A stretch of DNA of 64,000 nt from Dethiosulfatarculus sandiegensis (GTDB lineage Bacteria; Desulfobacterota; Desulfarculia; Desulfarculales; Desulfarculaceae). The position numbers were made by a program, and so were the translations under genes. The stretch is from NCBI RefSeq assembly GCF_000931935.2, contig NZ_AZAC01000078.1:202796-266795 (forward strand). Reading direction: 5' to 3'. The notes under the pieces are model-generated. The model did no database searches, was not told where the DNA came from, and saw only the letters and a list, made by a program, of their open reading frames with translations. Shown here piece after piece: positions 53,746 to 62,999 of this stretch. Positions within the stretch are counted from its first letter, which is position 1, and each line of letters opens with the position of its first letter.

Positions 53746-54258
53746 GAGAGCCATGCCAATTTAAAAATGTCCATTTATCTATTTCCTGACCTTTTCCGTA
53801 TTTTTTCGTTAATCGTTTACCGACTCTTTAATTCAGCGATTCCTGGCTTTAGCAAGCACCCTGCCCCGCCGCCTTGCGCCGAAACCAGGGGGTTGAAACG
53901 AGAGCGCGCCCACCATAAACAAACAAGGCTTCCTAATCCAGGTTGTTTTGCAACAACCCGCCGCCAAGCAAAGTGACTTGCCCACCTGGCAAGAATTGAA
54001 GGGTGCCTGCGCGAGACAGCTTGAAGCTGCCGTCCGGCTGAATACAGCAGTCTCTGTCGGCTGTACGCGCGCGGGTTTCCGCTTCATGCTCAGACGTTGT
54101 TGACCTTACTGAAATCCAGTAGAGGCAGGTGACCGACATCATCGACCAAGTCGCCAAAGTGATTGCAAAGCATTGCACGGCGCCCCTCGTTGCGAGGTCT
54201 GGTCCGCCTCCCGCCGCGAACTTCCCGAATCCGGGGTTGCGGCGGGAGGAGCGGAGGA
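53746..54258. other. Intergenic region with a possible gene remnant
   Basis: About 510 bp downstream of the convergent TonB-receptor gene. A minus-strand frame (53933 to about 54120) encodes a plausible protein end (IQPDGSFKLSRAGTLQF, then GGQVTLLGGGLLQNN), but it has no start of its own and overlaps the receptor gene. It may be the tail of a decayed gene. Base composition differs from the flanks. Not called as a gene. Confidence 0.35.
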
Positions 54259-56364
54259 TCAGAAGTTCCAGCTTATGCCTATACCCACCATGAGCGGGGT
54301 GATGGGAGTGCCAAACCATTCGCCGTTGCCGAACATGTCAAAGGCGTGGACAAAAGAATACTCATTGGTCAGGTTCTTGCCATATGCGTATATTTCCCAT
54401 TGATCCTTGATGTATCCCACCCGGCAATTCAACTGGTAGTAGGGGTCCTGGCTGGCCGTATTGGCGTGGTCCCAAAAGATCTCACCTGTTCCCTGCACCT
54501 CGGGACGGACGTAGAACCCATCCAGAAACGAATACTTGAGAGCCAGGTTCAGGTCAAAATCAGGCACTGATATCACGGTGTTGCCGGAATAGTCCCCCTT
54601 ACTGTCGGTGAAATCCTTATACTCGCCGTGCACATACCCGACGGAAGCGGTCAAGACGAGGCAATCGGACAGGTGGGCCTTGCTCTCCAGCTCAAAGCCG
54701 GACATGTGCACCTCTCCGGCGTTCATCAGGTAAGACTGCAGGGAGCTTGTCATGACCTTGTCCTGGAAATCATCGTAAATTGTGTGGAACAGGGCCGCGT
54801 TGACCAGGAGACGGCCGCCCAGGAACTGGGTTTTCGCGCCCAATTCATAGGTCCAGCTGGTTTCCTTTTCGAACTTAACCATCTCCGGGTCGGTGGTGAA
54901 GCTGGACATGTTGAAGTAGCCCCCGCTCCGCCACCCCTGGGTGAGGCTGGCGTAGGCCATGACCAGGGGAGAGAAGCGGTAGTCCACCGCGAACTTGGAC
55001 AGGAATTGGGAGTCTGTTTTATCCAGGTCGGGCAGAGCACCCATCTTGTCGTGGAGCTCCCGGTTGGTCCATTCCTGGCGGACTCCCAGGGTCAGGCCCA
55101 GTTTGCGCTCCCAGAACCGGTAGGTGCCCTGGCCGAATACGGAATTGCTCGCACCTTTGAGCTCTGAGTTCACCATGGCGGTGCGCTCATAGGGATTACC
55201 GGCGACCCCAAGTGCCACATCGCGGTTAAAGGAATTATGGAAAAAACCCACCAGCCATTGCAAAGGCGAATCCTCCCCGTCCGGGGATTGCAATCTAAGT
55301 TCCTGGCTGAAACTCTGGCTGTCGTTACTGAAAAAGCCGTACATGAGCGGCAGGCGGGTCAGATCGTAGTCCGCGTCAAACTCCTGGCTGGTGTCGCGAA
55401 AGGCGGTGGCAGAGACCACGGTCACCGGTCCAGCTTCGTATTGGGCATGCAGGCTCGCCCCCGTGGTTTTGACCGACCCTGATCCGTCCCAATCCAGGTC
55501 CTGCTCCCAGTCGCCCAGGTAATTCTGTCCCAAGGAGGCTGCCGCCGAGCCGTTCAAAGGCAGGTTGAGCATCCCGTAATCGCTCTCGTAATCCGTATGG
55601 GACAGGCCCAGAGTCACTTCCCAGGCGTCGGTGGGGGTCCACACCAGGCTGCCGCGGCCGGCCATGTTGTTTGTGGAGTTATAGGTGTCGCCGGTATAGA
55701 CGTTTTTGACATAGCCCTGGTCCCCCAGGGCCATGAAGGACAGACCGCCCGCCAAGACACCTTGGACCAGGGGGCCGCTCACGGAACCGCTGACAAGACC
55801 TGCGGCTCCGTACTCCGAGCCGCCTCCGACTTCGGCGTTGGCGCGTATTCTCAACGTGTCACCGGGTTTTTTGGTTATTATATTAATGACTCCGGCCGCA
55901 CTGCTCAGGCCGTACATGGTGTTCTGCGGACCGCGCAACACCTCGATCCGCTCGATATCGAATAGCAGGTTGGCGCCCAGGCTGCCATAGTCGTCATAGG
56001 GAATGCCGTCCACCAGGAGCGTTACCGTGGGGTCCACATCCGTGCCCGAAGAAATCCGGCCCCTTATGCCGACATAAGAATAGGTCGTGGCCCCTCCGGA
56101 GCTGGAAATGGTCAGATTCGGCACCACTCGGTTGAGTTCGAGAAATTGCCGGATACCCGCCTCTTCAAGGGCCACTTCGTCAATAACGTCCACGGAAATG
56201 GGAACCTCCTGGACATTTTCCGTACGTTTCTGAGCCGAAACCTCCATGGTCTCCAACTGGAAATTACCGGCCCCGCCCTCTTTGGCTAATGCGGGCGAGG
56301 TCATCCAGCCAAGCAACGCGACGGCCAACCCCAGTGTAATGCCTTTTTTCAATATAAAAAACAA
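54259..56364 (-). CDS. TonB-dependent outer-membrane receptor
   Basis: Outer-membrane active transporter of 701 residues. A signal peptide (ending SPALAKE) is followed by a TonB-box-like ETMEVSAQK near 38-47 and a plug domain (VEVLRGPQNTMYGLSSAAGVINI-type segment, here IERIEVLRGPQNTMYG). A 22-strand-type barrel ends in the terminal phenylalanine of ISWNF. It has the FYD/QGWRSGGYFN features of siderophore-type receptors, but the ligand is unknown. A TTG start follows GGGGAG by seven bases. It lies 72 bp after the ABC-2/peptidase-like gene on the same strand and probably belongs to the same operon. Confidence 0.93.
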   Translation of the reverse strand: MFFILKKGITLGLAVALLGWMTSPALAKEGGAGNFQLETMEVSAQKRTENVQEVPISVDVIDEVALEEAGIRQFLELNRVVPNLTISSSGGATTYSYVGIRGRISSGTDVDPTVTLLVDGIPYDDYGSLGANLLFDIERIEVLRGPQNTMYGLSSAAGVINIITKKPGDTLRIRANAEVGGGSEYGAAGLVSGSVSGPLVQGVLAGGLSFMALGDQGYVKNVYTGDTYNSTNNMAGRGSLVWTPTDAWEVTLGLSHTDYESDYGMLNLPLNGSAAASLGQNYLGDWEQDLDWDGSGSVKTTGASLHAQYEAGPVTVVSATAFRDTSQEFDADYDLTRLPLMYGFFSNDSQSFSQELRLQSPDGEDSPLQWLVGFFHNSFNRDVALGVAGNPYERTAMVNSELKGASNSVFGQGTYRFWERKLGLTLGVRQEWTNRELHDKMGALPDLDKTDSQFLSKFAVDYRFSPLVMAYASLTQGWRSGGYFNMSSFTTDPEMVKFEKETSWTYELGAKTQFLGGRLLVNAALFHTIYDDFQDKVMTSSLQSYLMNAGEVHMSGFELESKAHLSDCLVLTASVGYVHGEYKDFTDSKGDYSGNTVISVPDFDLNLALKYSFLDGFYVRPEVQGTGEIFWDHANTASQDPYYQLNCRVGYIKDQWEIYAYGKNLTNEYSFVHAFDMFGNGEWFGTPITPLMVGIGISWNF

Positions 56365-56436
56365 GACAACTCCCCTCTACTACGGAATAAATAAATTCAA
56401 CCCCTAAGCGTTGAAAGCTGAGGATTGCGCAAAATT

Positions 56437-59400
56437 TTATATTTTCTTGAAGCAGGTTGTTCTGCTTCCCAGCAAGTGCCAATAATTCGGATCAAGGATC
56501 ACCGCCGAGGGCCTAAAGGAGCAATCCAAGCTATAAACATGCTCACCAGACCGCACCATGATCTTCTTGACGGTCTTAATTTTTCCGGATTCATCCAGCA
56601 GCCCCACCTCAAGCGGCGTAGAAAAAGGCACTTCCCCGGCCCAGCTCTTTCCGCCATATTCCTGCCTGGCGGCCAGGATGGTGAGGGCAAGCTTCCGATC
56701 CTTGGCTTGAACCTCACGGAGAGACAGCTTGTACTGAACGCGTTTTTCAAACCAGTCCCGGGCAAAGGGGTGCAGATCGGCGGGAAGAAAGGACTTAAGG
56801 CCTTTATAAAAATCAGCGGAAGTTAGAAAACCATGCTTATTACCGGCCTGGGCTATCCACTTGGCCAGCCAATGGTCAAAGGTTTTCACCCCGCTTCGTT
56901 GGGTCAGGGCGTACAAGGCAGGCCCCCCTTTATGCCGGGAAAGATAAGACGCCCTGTCCACCAGGAGCAGGGGCTTTTCCTCTATGCCCTCCTCGCCCCT
57001 GCCTTTTTCATAATCTTTGTAGGCGAGGTTTAGCCATTTACGGGTTTGTTCACGCCCCAAAAACTCATCCATGAACCGGAACGCGTAATACCTGGCCATG
57101 GATTCGGTCAAAAATTGCGCGCCCTGCACGTCCGCCACTTTCAAGGAGGCGAGGATCCATTGCCGGGCAAGCTGTTCCGCCACAATCAGGTAAATATATT
57201 CTCCGTCTTCTTTCTTCTTTATCTCTGCCGTCCAGCCCCGGCTTTCCGAAATGGCGGTTACATTGGCATAGGAAACAAAGTCGTCATCATAGAAAGGCTT
57301 TTCAACCACCTGTAGCTGGCTGTAGGGATATGGCCCCAACTCCCTGGTGAGCCAGGGGACAATCTTTTCCACGGCATCTTTAAAAACAGACAGGTTGTAT
57401 GTATGGCAAGGGGAATGGAACAGCCGGCAGCACACTCCCCGGCACTCGAACTCTTTGGCCATAAGACGCGCGGAAATGATCTTGAAATCCATTGCCCCAG
57501 GACGTTGCGAGCAGAATCGGGCGTAGCTGCGCCCCCCCTCTTGCCAAGTCCTTATTCTTTTCCCCGGCCCCACAATGCTTTGATCCCCATCGGTAGAGAT
57601 CACCATGTTCCAGGTCAAGGCATCCGATTGGAGAGATTCGAAACGATTGCCCCTGGAAAAGGCGTTGTTTGCCTTGTCCATGCGGGAATCCAGCAAGGCG
57701 AGCCCCTGCCGCAGCCTCTCTTTATTGTTGGTGAGTTCACGGGAACGGTCATAGCCGAAAAGAGGCAGAAAATCAGTGCCCAGAACGGTTCCGTTATAGG
57801 TTAGGTCTCCCTGATACTCCGATTGGTGGAACCCCTTATAGGCCAGGTTTGCCTTGACAGTCAGGCCCATTTTTTCGCCTGGGCCCAAAGCGGGCTGCAA
57901 GCGATAGACGGCATGCCTGAGGCGCTGGTCGTCTTCAGCCTTTTCAAGGTCATGATCTGAGGCGGCTAACTTTCTCAGTATCAATTTTTTGTCCCAGTCC
58001 ACATGCAGGGCATCAATAGCCTCGGCTGTTTTGTTCTCCAAAACCAGTCGGGCCGTATAGTTTGCCTCTCTTTTTTTGGGGAAAAGGTTCAAGACCAGAT
58101 CCATATCCGTAATCTTGGGCCGGGGCGCTTCTTTGTATTGGGAATATTTTTTCTCGTAGGCCGCGGATTCGGCCTCCTTTTGCGCATCTGTCTGATACCC
58201 GGCCTTGACGACCAGGTTTTCATGGATGCCGTACTGAAAGTAGCCAAACAGAAACAGGCAGCAGATCATGGAAGCCGCCAAAGCCCGACCGCCGGACGTG
58301 CGCAAGGTCTGTTTCAGCACCTGCCAGCGCTCCTTAACGGTTCTATTCACCCCGCGATTCCACAACAGTAGGGTGAAGATGCAGAAAAAAGCGGCCAAGG
58401 CTGTCCAGGCTCCTGCGTACCAACCAAGGCCCGCATCCAGCACTCCATATCCGTTCATCTCCGAATAGTTGTACTTTTCCGGTCCGAAAACGCCTGGAAC
58501 AAAAGGGAAGCCAAAACGCAACTGCTCGATCAATTTAAAATCAACGGACATGGAGATAAAAATAAACAGGGCAATGGAAACAATATGCCCATGCAACCGG
58601 CTGCTAAAAAAAGCCCCGCAAAAAAACGCCAAGCTGATGATATGCAAACAAGTGAGCCAGCCAAACCGCGGTCCGTATAAATCCCGGAGATACAATCCCC
58701 ATTCAATATCGGTGAATCCCATTACCCATTGAGAGAGGACCCCCGCCACAAAAATCAGGGAAAGAATAAGAAAGGCAACGCCCGCCATGGCCAACAAGCG
58801 AGACAACACAAAGACCCAGGAAGGGGTGGGCATGGCATCGACGATCTGCCATACACCGGCGGTGCGGTCCTTGAATAAAAGCTCCCCGGAAAGAATCAGC
58901 AAGATGAGGCTGATCACCACCAGCATGGGAATCCTGATATAGGTCATGACCGAAGTTAACGGCAGGTGGGAAGTGGTCAGATAATAGGCGGACGTCCAGA
59001 AAAAATTATAACCCAAAAACATCAGGAAGAGTGTCGCCGTGATGCCCAGAAAGATGGGAGAGCCCAAAATGTTTTTCATATCGCTTGCGGTCAATTGCAG
59101 AGACTTGACCAGGTGGGACGCAAACCCTTGTTTCATAGCCGGGGAAACAGGTTGCCCGGCCTGCGAAAAGGAGTTGACCGCGTTTTCTTTCCCAGGGCTC
59201 TTTTTAACAAAGCGGGCTGTAAAAGTTTTGAAATTATATTTCAGAAGCGCCGTCACAAACAAAAACAAAGACATTGCGCCCCAAATCAAGCGGTTCAGCA
59301 GCAGGGTGGGTGTAACGGGCAGATAAGCGGAATTGAGTTCCAACACATCCATTTTGTCGGTTATGCTCTCCACCGAGCAATATCCAAAAGGATCAAGCAA

Positions 59401-60015
59401 CTCGATTATCAGGGGATAGAGGGAATCTTTTCGGGCGGAAGTCGAAAGCAGAAACAATATGCAAATCAACAGAACACCCAGGTAGGCGGCAGCCGCTTTG
59501 CGGAACATCACTACCAGAAAAACGGCAAAGGTGACCAGGAAAACAAGATTCGGAACTGTGAAAAGAAAAAATCCATGCACCATCTGGCCCACAGGCACGG
59601 GGCCAAACTGCTCCGGGGAGCCGATCCCAAGAAAGGGGAAAAGCAATATTCCTAGCGGATAGCCCAGAACCACCGCGAAATTGGCCAGCATGACCCCGAT
59701 ATACTTCCCCAAAAAATATTTTTTTTCATGGATTATGGCGGGGTAAATGATATTGGCCGCACCGGACTCCAAATCCCTTGCCAAGGCCCCGGCAGAGATA
59801 ATAGCGGTGATGGCGAACAGGATAATCCCCATAACCGCCAAGTTCCTATAAATAACGGCCGGTGCGTTGAGATGAATGCTGTTGTTGGCAAACAGGTCAT
59901 TGACGCCGATCATGTACCAGACACCTTGAAAGACCAGCAGAAAAAAGAAGAGAATGGTGTGGATTTTTTTGCAGTGGTAGCGCAGTTCAAAACGGGCAAT
60001 AAAACTCAGCATCAT
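56437..60015 (-). CDS. ABC-2 permease fused to a zinc-site-less M1-aminopeptidase-like domain
   Basis: Very large inner-membrane protein, 1192 residues. The first half has two sets of about six helices (about 20-260 and 325-560), each with an ABC-2 permease pattern. A further helix near 590-610 precedes a soluble half (about 620-1190) resembling M1-family aminopeptidases. In active relatives the zinc motif is HExxH; here it reads EQLAR in VAEQLARQW. The downstream glutamate in FLTESMARYYA is kept. Peptidase activity is therefore unlikely. The ATPase gene ends 7 bp upstream. The likely role is export or extraction of a metabolite or peptide with the soluble half binding it; this is inference. 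Confidence 0.88.
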   Translation of the reverse strand: MMLSFIARFELRYHCKKIHTILFFFLLVFQGVWYMIGVNDLFANNSIHLNAPAVIYRNLAVMGIILFAITAIISAGALARDLESGAANIIYPAIIHEKKYFLGKYIGVMLANFAVVLGYPLGILLFPFLGIGSPEQFGPVPVGQMVHGFFLFTVPNLVFLVTFAVFLVVMFRKAAAAYLGVLLICILFLLSTSARKDSLYPLIIELLDPFGYCSVESITDKMDVLELNSAYLPVTPTLLLNRLIWGAMSLFLFVTALLKYNFKTFTARFVKKSPGKENAVNSFSQAGQPVSPAMKQGFASHLVKSLQLTASDMKNILGSPIFLGITATLFLMFLGYNFFWTSAYYLTTSHLPLTSVMTYIRIPMLVVISLILLILSGELLFKDRTAGVWQIVDAMPTPSWVFVLSRLLAMAGVAFLILSLIFVAGVLSQWVMGFTDIEWGLYLRDLYGPRFGWLTCLHIISLAFFCGAFFSSRLHGHIVSIALFIFISMSVDFKLIEQLRFGFPFVPGVFGPEKYNYSEMNGYGVLDAGLGWYAGAWTALAAFFCIFTLLLWNRGVNRTVKERWQVLKQTLRTSGGRALAASMICCLFLFGYFQYGIHENLVVKAGYQTDAQKEAESAAYEKKYSQYKEAPRPKITDMDLVLNLFPKKREANYTARLVLENKTAEAIDALHVDWDKKLILRKLAASDHDLEKAEDDQRLRHAVYRLQPALGPGEKMGLTVKANLAYKGFHQSEYQGDLTYNGTVLGTDFLPLFGYDRSRELTNNKERLRQGLALLDSRMDKANNAFSRGNRFESLQSDALTWNMVISTDGDQSIVGPGKRIRTWQEGGRSYARFCSQRPGAMDFKIISARLMAKEFECRGVCCRLFHSPCHTYNLSVFKDAVEKIVPWLTRELGPYPYSQLQVVEKPFYDDDFVSYANVTAISESRGWTAEIKKKEDGEYIYLIVAEQLARQWILASLKVADVQGAQFLTESMARYYAFRFMDEFLGREQTRKWLNLAYKDYEKGRGEEGIEEKPLLLVDRASYLSRHKGGPALYALTQRSGVKTFDHWLAKWIAQAGNKHGFLTSADFYKGLKSFLPADLHPFARDWFEKRVQYKLSLREVQAKDRKLALTILAARQEYGGKSWAGEVPFSTPLEVGLLDESGKIKTVKKIMVRSGEHVYSLDCSFRPSAVILDPNYWHLLGSRTTCFKKI

Positions 60016-60022
60016 CCACCGC

Positions 60023-60922
60023 CTATGCGTTCAGGGGAGTTTTTGACAGGTTGGCGCACCCCCCGATGACCGCGAAATAGGCGTCTTCCATATCGGGGAG
60101 CTTGGGCTCAAAGGATGCATCCGGTGCCGTATCGCTGAACGCATGGATGCGCGTTTTGCCCTGCTTTATATGAACGGCGATTACAGGAAACATTTCTTTA
60201 CAGGCGCTTAGCCCGCTTCGATCAACTTCCTTGACCCATAATTTTCCTTCCACCGCTTTGATGATCTTTTGGGGGGTGTCATGAACCAGAACCTCACCGC
60301 CGCCGATGATTGCCATGTCCGAACACAACGAAGTGACATCTTCCACAATATGGGTGGAAAGAATGACTATCGCCTCTTCTCCCAACTCACTCAGGATATT
60401 GTAGAACCGGGTTCTTTCTTCCGGGTCCAATCCGGCCGTGGGTTCGTCCACGATTATCAGCTCCGGCTTCCCGACCAGGGCCTGGGCAATGCCGAAACGC
60501 TGCTTCATGCCGCCTGAATAGCTGTTAAGGCTTTTTTTACGCACTGCGTAGAGATTCACCCTGTCCAGTAAATATTCCACCAGCGCCTTGCGCTCCGCCC
60601 TTTTCGAAACCCCCTTGATCAGGGCGATATAATCCAGCATTTCCTCCGCGGACATGGAGTCGTACACGCCAAATTCCTGGGGCAGGTACCCCAGGGTCTG
60701 CCGAATTTTACCCGGCTCCTTGAACACATCGGTGTCTCCCAGGAAAACCTCTCCCTTATCCGCGTCCTGCAAGGTGGCCAGGGTGCGCATCAAAGTGGAT
60801 TTCCCGGCCCCGTTCTGTCCCAGGAGACCGAACATGCCTTTGCCAATGGTCAGGTTGACATTTTTTAAGGCTTGAACCCCATTGGCGTAAGTCTTTGACA
60901 AGTTTTGAATGGTCAGTTTCAT
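60023..60922 (-). CDS. ABC transporter ATP-binding protein
   Basis: Cytoplasmic ATPase of 299 residues partnering the adjacent ABC-2 permease. It has Walker A GQNGAGKST, Q-loop YLPQEFGVYD, signature SYSGGMKQR, Walker B LIIVDEPTAGLDP and the switch histidine in STHIVED. The C-terminal 70 residues form an ABC-2-type extension. It ends in TAG and is followed within 7 bp by the permease gene. Upstream lies a pair of direct repeats and an AraC-type regulator. Confidence 0.94.
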   Translation of the reverse strand: MKLTIQNLSKTYANGVQALKNVNLTIGKGMFGLLGQNGAGKSTLMRTLATLQDADKGEVFLGDTDVFKEPGKIRQTLGYLPQEFGVYDSMSAEEMLDYIALIKGVSKRAERKALVEYLLDRVNLYAVRKKSLNSYSGGMKQRFGIAQALVGKPELIIVDEPTAGLDPEERTRFYNILSELGEEAIVILSTHIVEDVTSLCSDMAIIGGGEVLVHDTPQKIIKAVEGKLWVKEVDRSGLSACKEMFPVIAVHIKQGKTRIHAFSDTAPDASFEPKLPDMEDAYFAVIGGCANLSKTPLNA

Positions 60923-61005
60923 TAGTGGCCCCTTAAATTGTTTGTAGGAGTCTCATTTAAACGGGCGCAGTTCAGAGATCAAGTCAGGGAAAGGACAAAG
61001 ACTGA

Positions 61006-61035
61006 ATTCGAATACCAAAAGACCGGATTCGAATA
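61006..61035 (-). promoter_or_regulatory. Direct-repeat operator candidate for the AraC-type regulator
   Basis: ATTCGAATA occurs at 61006-61014 and again at 61027-61035, exactly 21 bp apart (two helical turns), about 84 bp ahead of the ABC ATPase start. AraC-family proteins often bind such same-face direct repeats. The adjacent regulator is the natural candidate. Confidence 0.5.
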
Positions 61036-61126
61036 ACGGCGTGAAGGATTATGGATATTTCATGAAAAATGATCCGGGCCAGGCATGAAGGGCTCAGCCT
61101 TTTCCCCGGCACTGCGTTGAGGGGAA

Positions 61127-62236
61127 TCAGTAACTGGTGCGCCCGGTCTTGTGGCGCCCGGGGGTAACCCCGAAAACCCTTCTATAGCAGATGATGAAGT
61201 GACTGACGTTGGTATAGCCCACATTGGAGGCTGCCTGGGTGACATCCAGGCTGCGGCTGGTCAGAAGTTCCCTGGCGCGGGTCATGCGCTGATGCATGAG
61301 AAACTGAAGTGGTGGCAGGTCAAAGACTTCCTTAAACCCCCGCCTCAGCTTGGATTCGTTGACTCCGACCTGGCCGGCCAAGGTGGAAATGGTGGGCGGA
61401 TCAGCCATTTTCTCAATCAGGATCTCGGCAGCGGCCCTGATGCGCTCCTCATCCGGCCGATTCAGGCATGGCCTGTTCAAAAGGCGGTCACGCGTCAGGC
61501 GGTCGGTCTGCATGGCCAGGAGCTCCAAGGCGCAGCTTTCCAAATGCAGCCGCGCCGCGGAGCCCTGATAGCGGGAGCTGAAGGCCTCGGCCGTCACCTG
61601 ATGCATTTCCGGAGTCATGGGCAGGGTCAGGAGTCGATTTCGTTTACGCAGAATTCTGTGGCATTCTTCGGGAATCGCGGCCATTTCCTTACCCCAGTAG
61701 TCTGCCAGGAGATCCGGATGCAAGAGGATGCTCACCGAGTTGGAGACCTCGTCGGACAGATAGTGACTATGACCGCTTGACTGATCCAGACACATAAGGG
61801 CATTGACGCCGCGCTGGTTGAGAAAAGATGCGGGCCGCCTGCTCCCGCAGCCATTGAAATTGATATCCACCTTTCCGCTCAGACAAAAAGAAAAGGTTAA
61901 AGGCATGTTCTGAAGGTCAAATGAGTAAGAGGGCATGAAGCCGGGGTTGGTTCGAGTTGCAAGTATGTGAAAGCCCGGCTTGACGGTGACAAACTGAATC
62001 GAGCCCGCTTCTCCCACCATGTTGCCCGCGTCGTCGAAGCGGAGGCGCCTTTCCAGATCATGCCCCTTGTCGGCCGAATAGGAAAAAGTGAATGAGCCGA
62101 ATTTCCCAGGCAAGACCGATGGTCTCATGTTTTCTTCATGTAATGGTGTGCAGCTGGCCATATCTGATTTGCAATTGATATCTTCCAATGGGGCGTAATT
62201 GCCGGGCCGATCTGGTGGGATGACGCTGTTGCCCAT
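61127..62236 (-). CDS. AraC-family transcriptional regulator (PchR-like)
   Basis: Protein of about 369 residues. The N-terminal 250 residues form a sensing domain similar in layout to PchR-type siderophore regulators. The C-terminal 100 residues contain two helix-turn-helix motifs (ISTLAGQVGVNESKLRRGFK and VTQAASNVGYTNVSHFIICYRR) ending FGVTPGRHK. It lies upstream of the ATPase-permease-receptor genes, which suggests it activates them when a ligand arrives. The ATG at 62236 has AAGGAG 11 bases upstream; a GTG at 62248 overlaps that site. Confidence 0.9.
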   Translation of the reverse strand: MGNSVIPPDRPGNYAPLEDINCKSDMASCTPLHEENMRPSVLPGKFGSFTFSYSADKGHDLERRLRFDDAGNMVGEAGSIQFVTVKPGFHILATRTNPGFMPSYSFDLQNMPLTFSFCLSGKVDINFNGCGSRRPASFLNQRGVNALMCLDQSSGHSHYLSDEVSNSVSILLHPDLLADYWGKEMAAIPEECHRILRKRNRLLTLPMTPEMHQVTAEAFSSRYQGSAARLHLESCALELLAMQTDRLTRDRLLNRPCLNRPDEERIRAAAEILIEKMADPPTISTLAGQVGVNESKLRRGFKEVFDLPPLQFLMHQRMTRARELLTSRSLDVTQAASNVGYTNVSHFIICYRRVFGVTPGRHKTGRTSY

Positions 62237-62837
62237 AAGTAGTTGCACTCCTTAACAACGCCCAGGCGCTTTTCCCACTTTAATGAGTTCTACTACCCTG
62301 CCAGATGCCTGCCTGGCCCGGCGGGGCCCGGCAGGCTCAATTGTATATAATTTATAATATAGTTTGATTCAATATACAACTTTTACTGCATTATAAATAA
62401 ATTAGGATTAAATAATTAACCGATGCGAGGAAACAGCTCCGAATTGCCCTGTGGGAAACCCGAATGCAATTGAAAATTTCAACCAGTTGAGATTAACTAC
62501 GGACAAGGCTTCGGCTTTTCACCAAAAGAATTGGATCCCGCAAGGTTACGGTCTGTTTGCCGGGCTGTAATTCTCTGGATTCAGGCCGCCTCTTGGTATG
62601 GGTTCCGATATTTTCATTTCGCTGGGCAGACGACCACGCATACAGCACGAGCCCGCACCGCGATGGCAAAAAGTATTCCCCCTGGAATTCACCGGCAAAA
62701 TCTGTCTACCAAGCATCCCCAAAAAACAAGGCCCGGCGGCCCGCCAGGGAAGATTCCAAATTCCGAGATCCGGATTCATAATCCGCATTTTATCTGGAAC
62801 AGTTCGCGATTGGATAATCACCTGCGGGGGGTTATTA

Positions 62838-62865
62838 ATTCTAAGCTGCCTGGGAGGCAGTTCAC
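62838..62865 (-). repeat. Solitary type I-F-like CRISPR repeat
   Basis: On the minus strand the 28 bases begin GTGAACTGCC and continue TCCC then AGGCAGCTTAGAAT. They match the array repeat at 23003-24410 except in the loop of the hairpin and the final base, leaving the CTGCC/GGCAG stem intact. No second repeat is found at 60 bp on either side. The 32 bases that would act as spacer are at 62806-62837. Confidence 0.75.
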
Positions 62866-62918
62866 CGGTTAGTCGCCACCGGAATGGCCAATAAGAGGGA
62901 TTCACCACTATCCTATTC

Positions 62919-62978
62919 AACTTGGCGAATTAAAGATTTCGCGCTGTTCTTTAATTTCAACTGGTCAAATTAAAGAAC
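62919..62978. promoter_or_regulatory. Repeat-containing control region ahead of fic
   Basis: A perfect inverted repeat (GTTCTTTAATTT at 62946-62957 with AAATTAAAGAAC at 62967-62978) overlaps a direct repeat of CAACT-N4-AATTAAAGA-type segments beginning near 62919 and 62958. Fic proteins with this N-terminus often regulate themselves; the sites may be operators for the Fic protein. Confidence 0.45.
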
Positions 62979-62999
62979 CTTTAAATCGGGGAGGGTTGA

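Larger units (their letters stand above)
62237..62999. other. Intergenic region with solitary CRISPR repeat and fic control sites
   Basis: About 760 bp between the AraC-type gene and a fic gene. Near 62308-62337 there is a GC-rich hairpin (GCCTGCC with GGCAGGC) followed by AT-rich sequence. Further right lie the solitary I-F-like repeat (62838-62865) and repeats ahead of fic (62919-62978), both listed separately. Open frames in 62531-62920 are not convincing. Confidence 0.5.
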
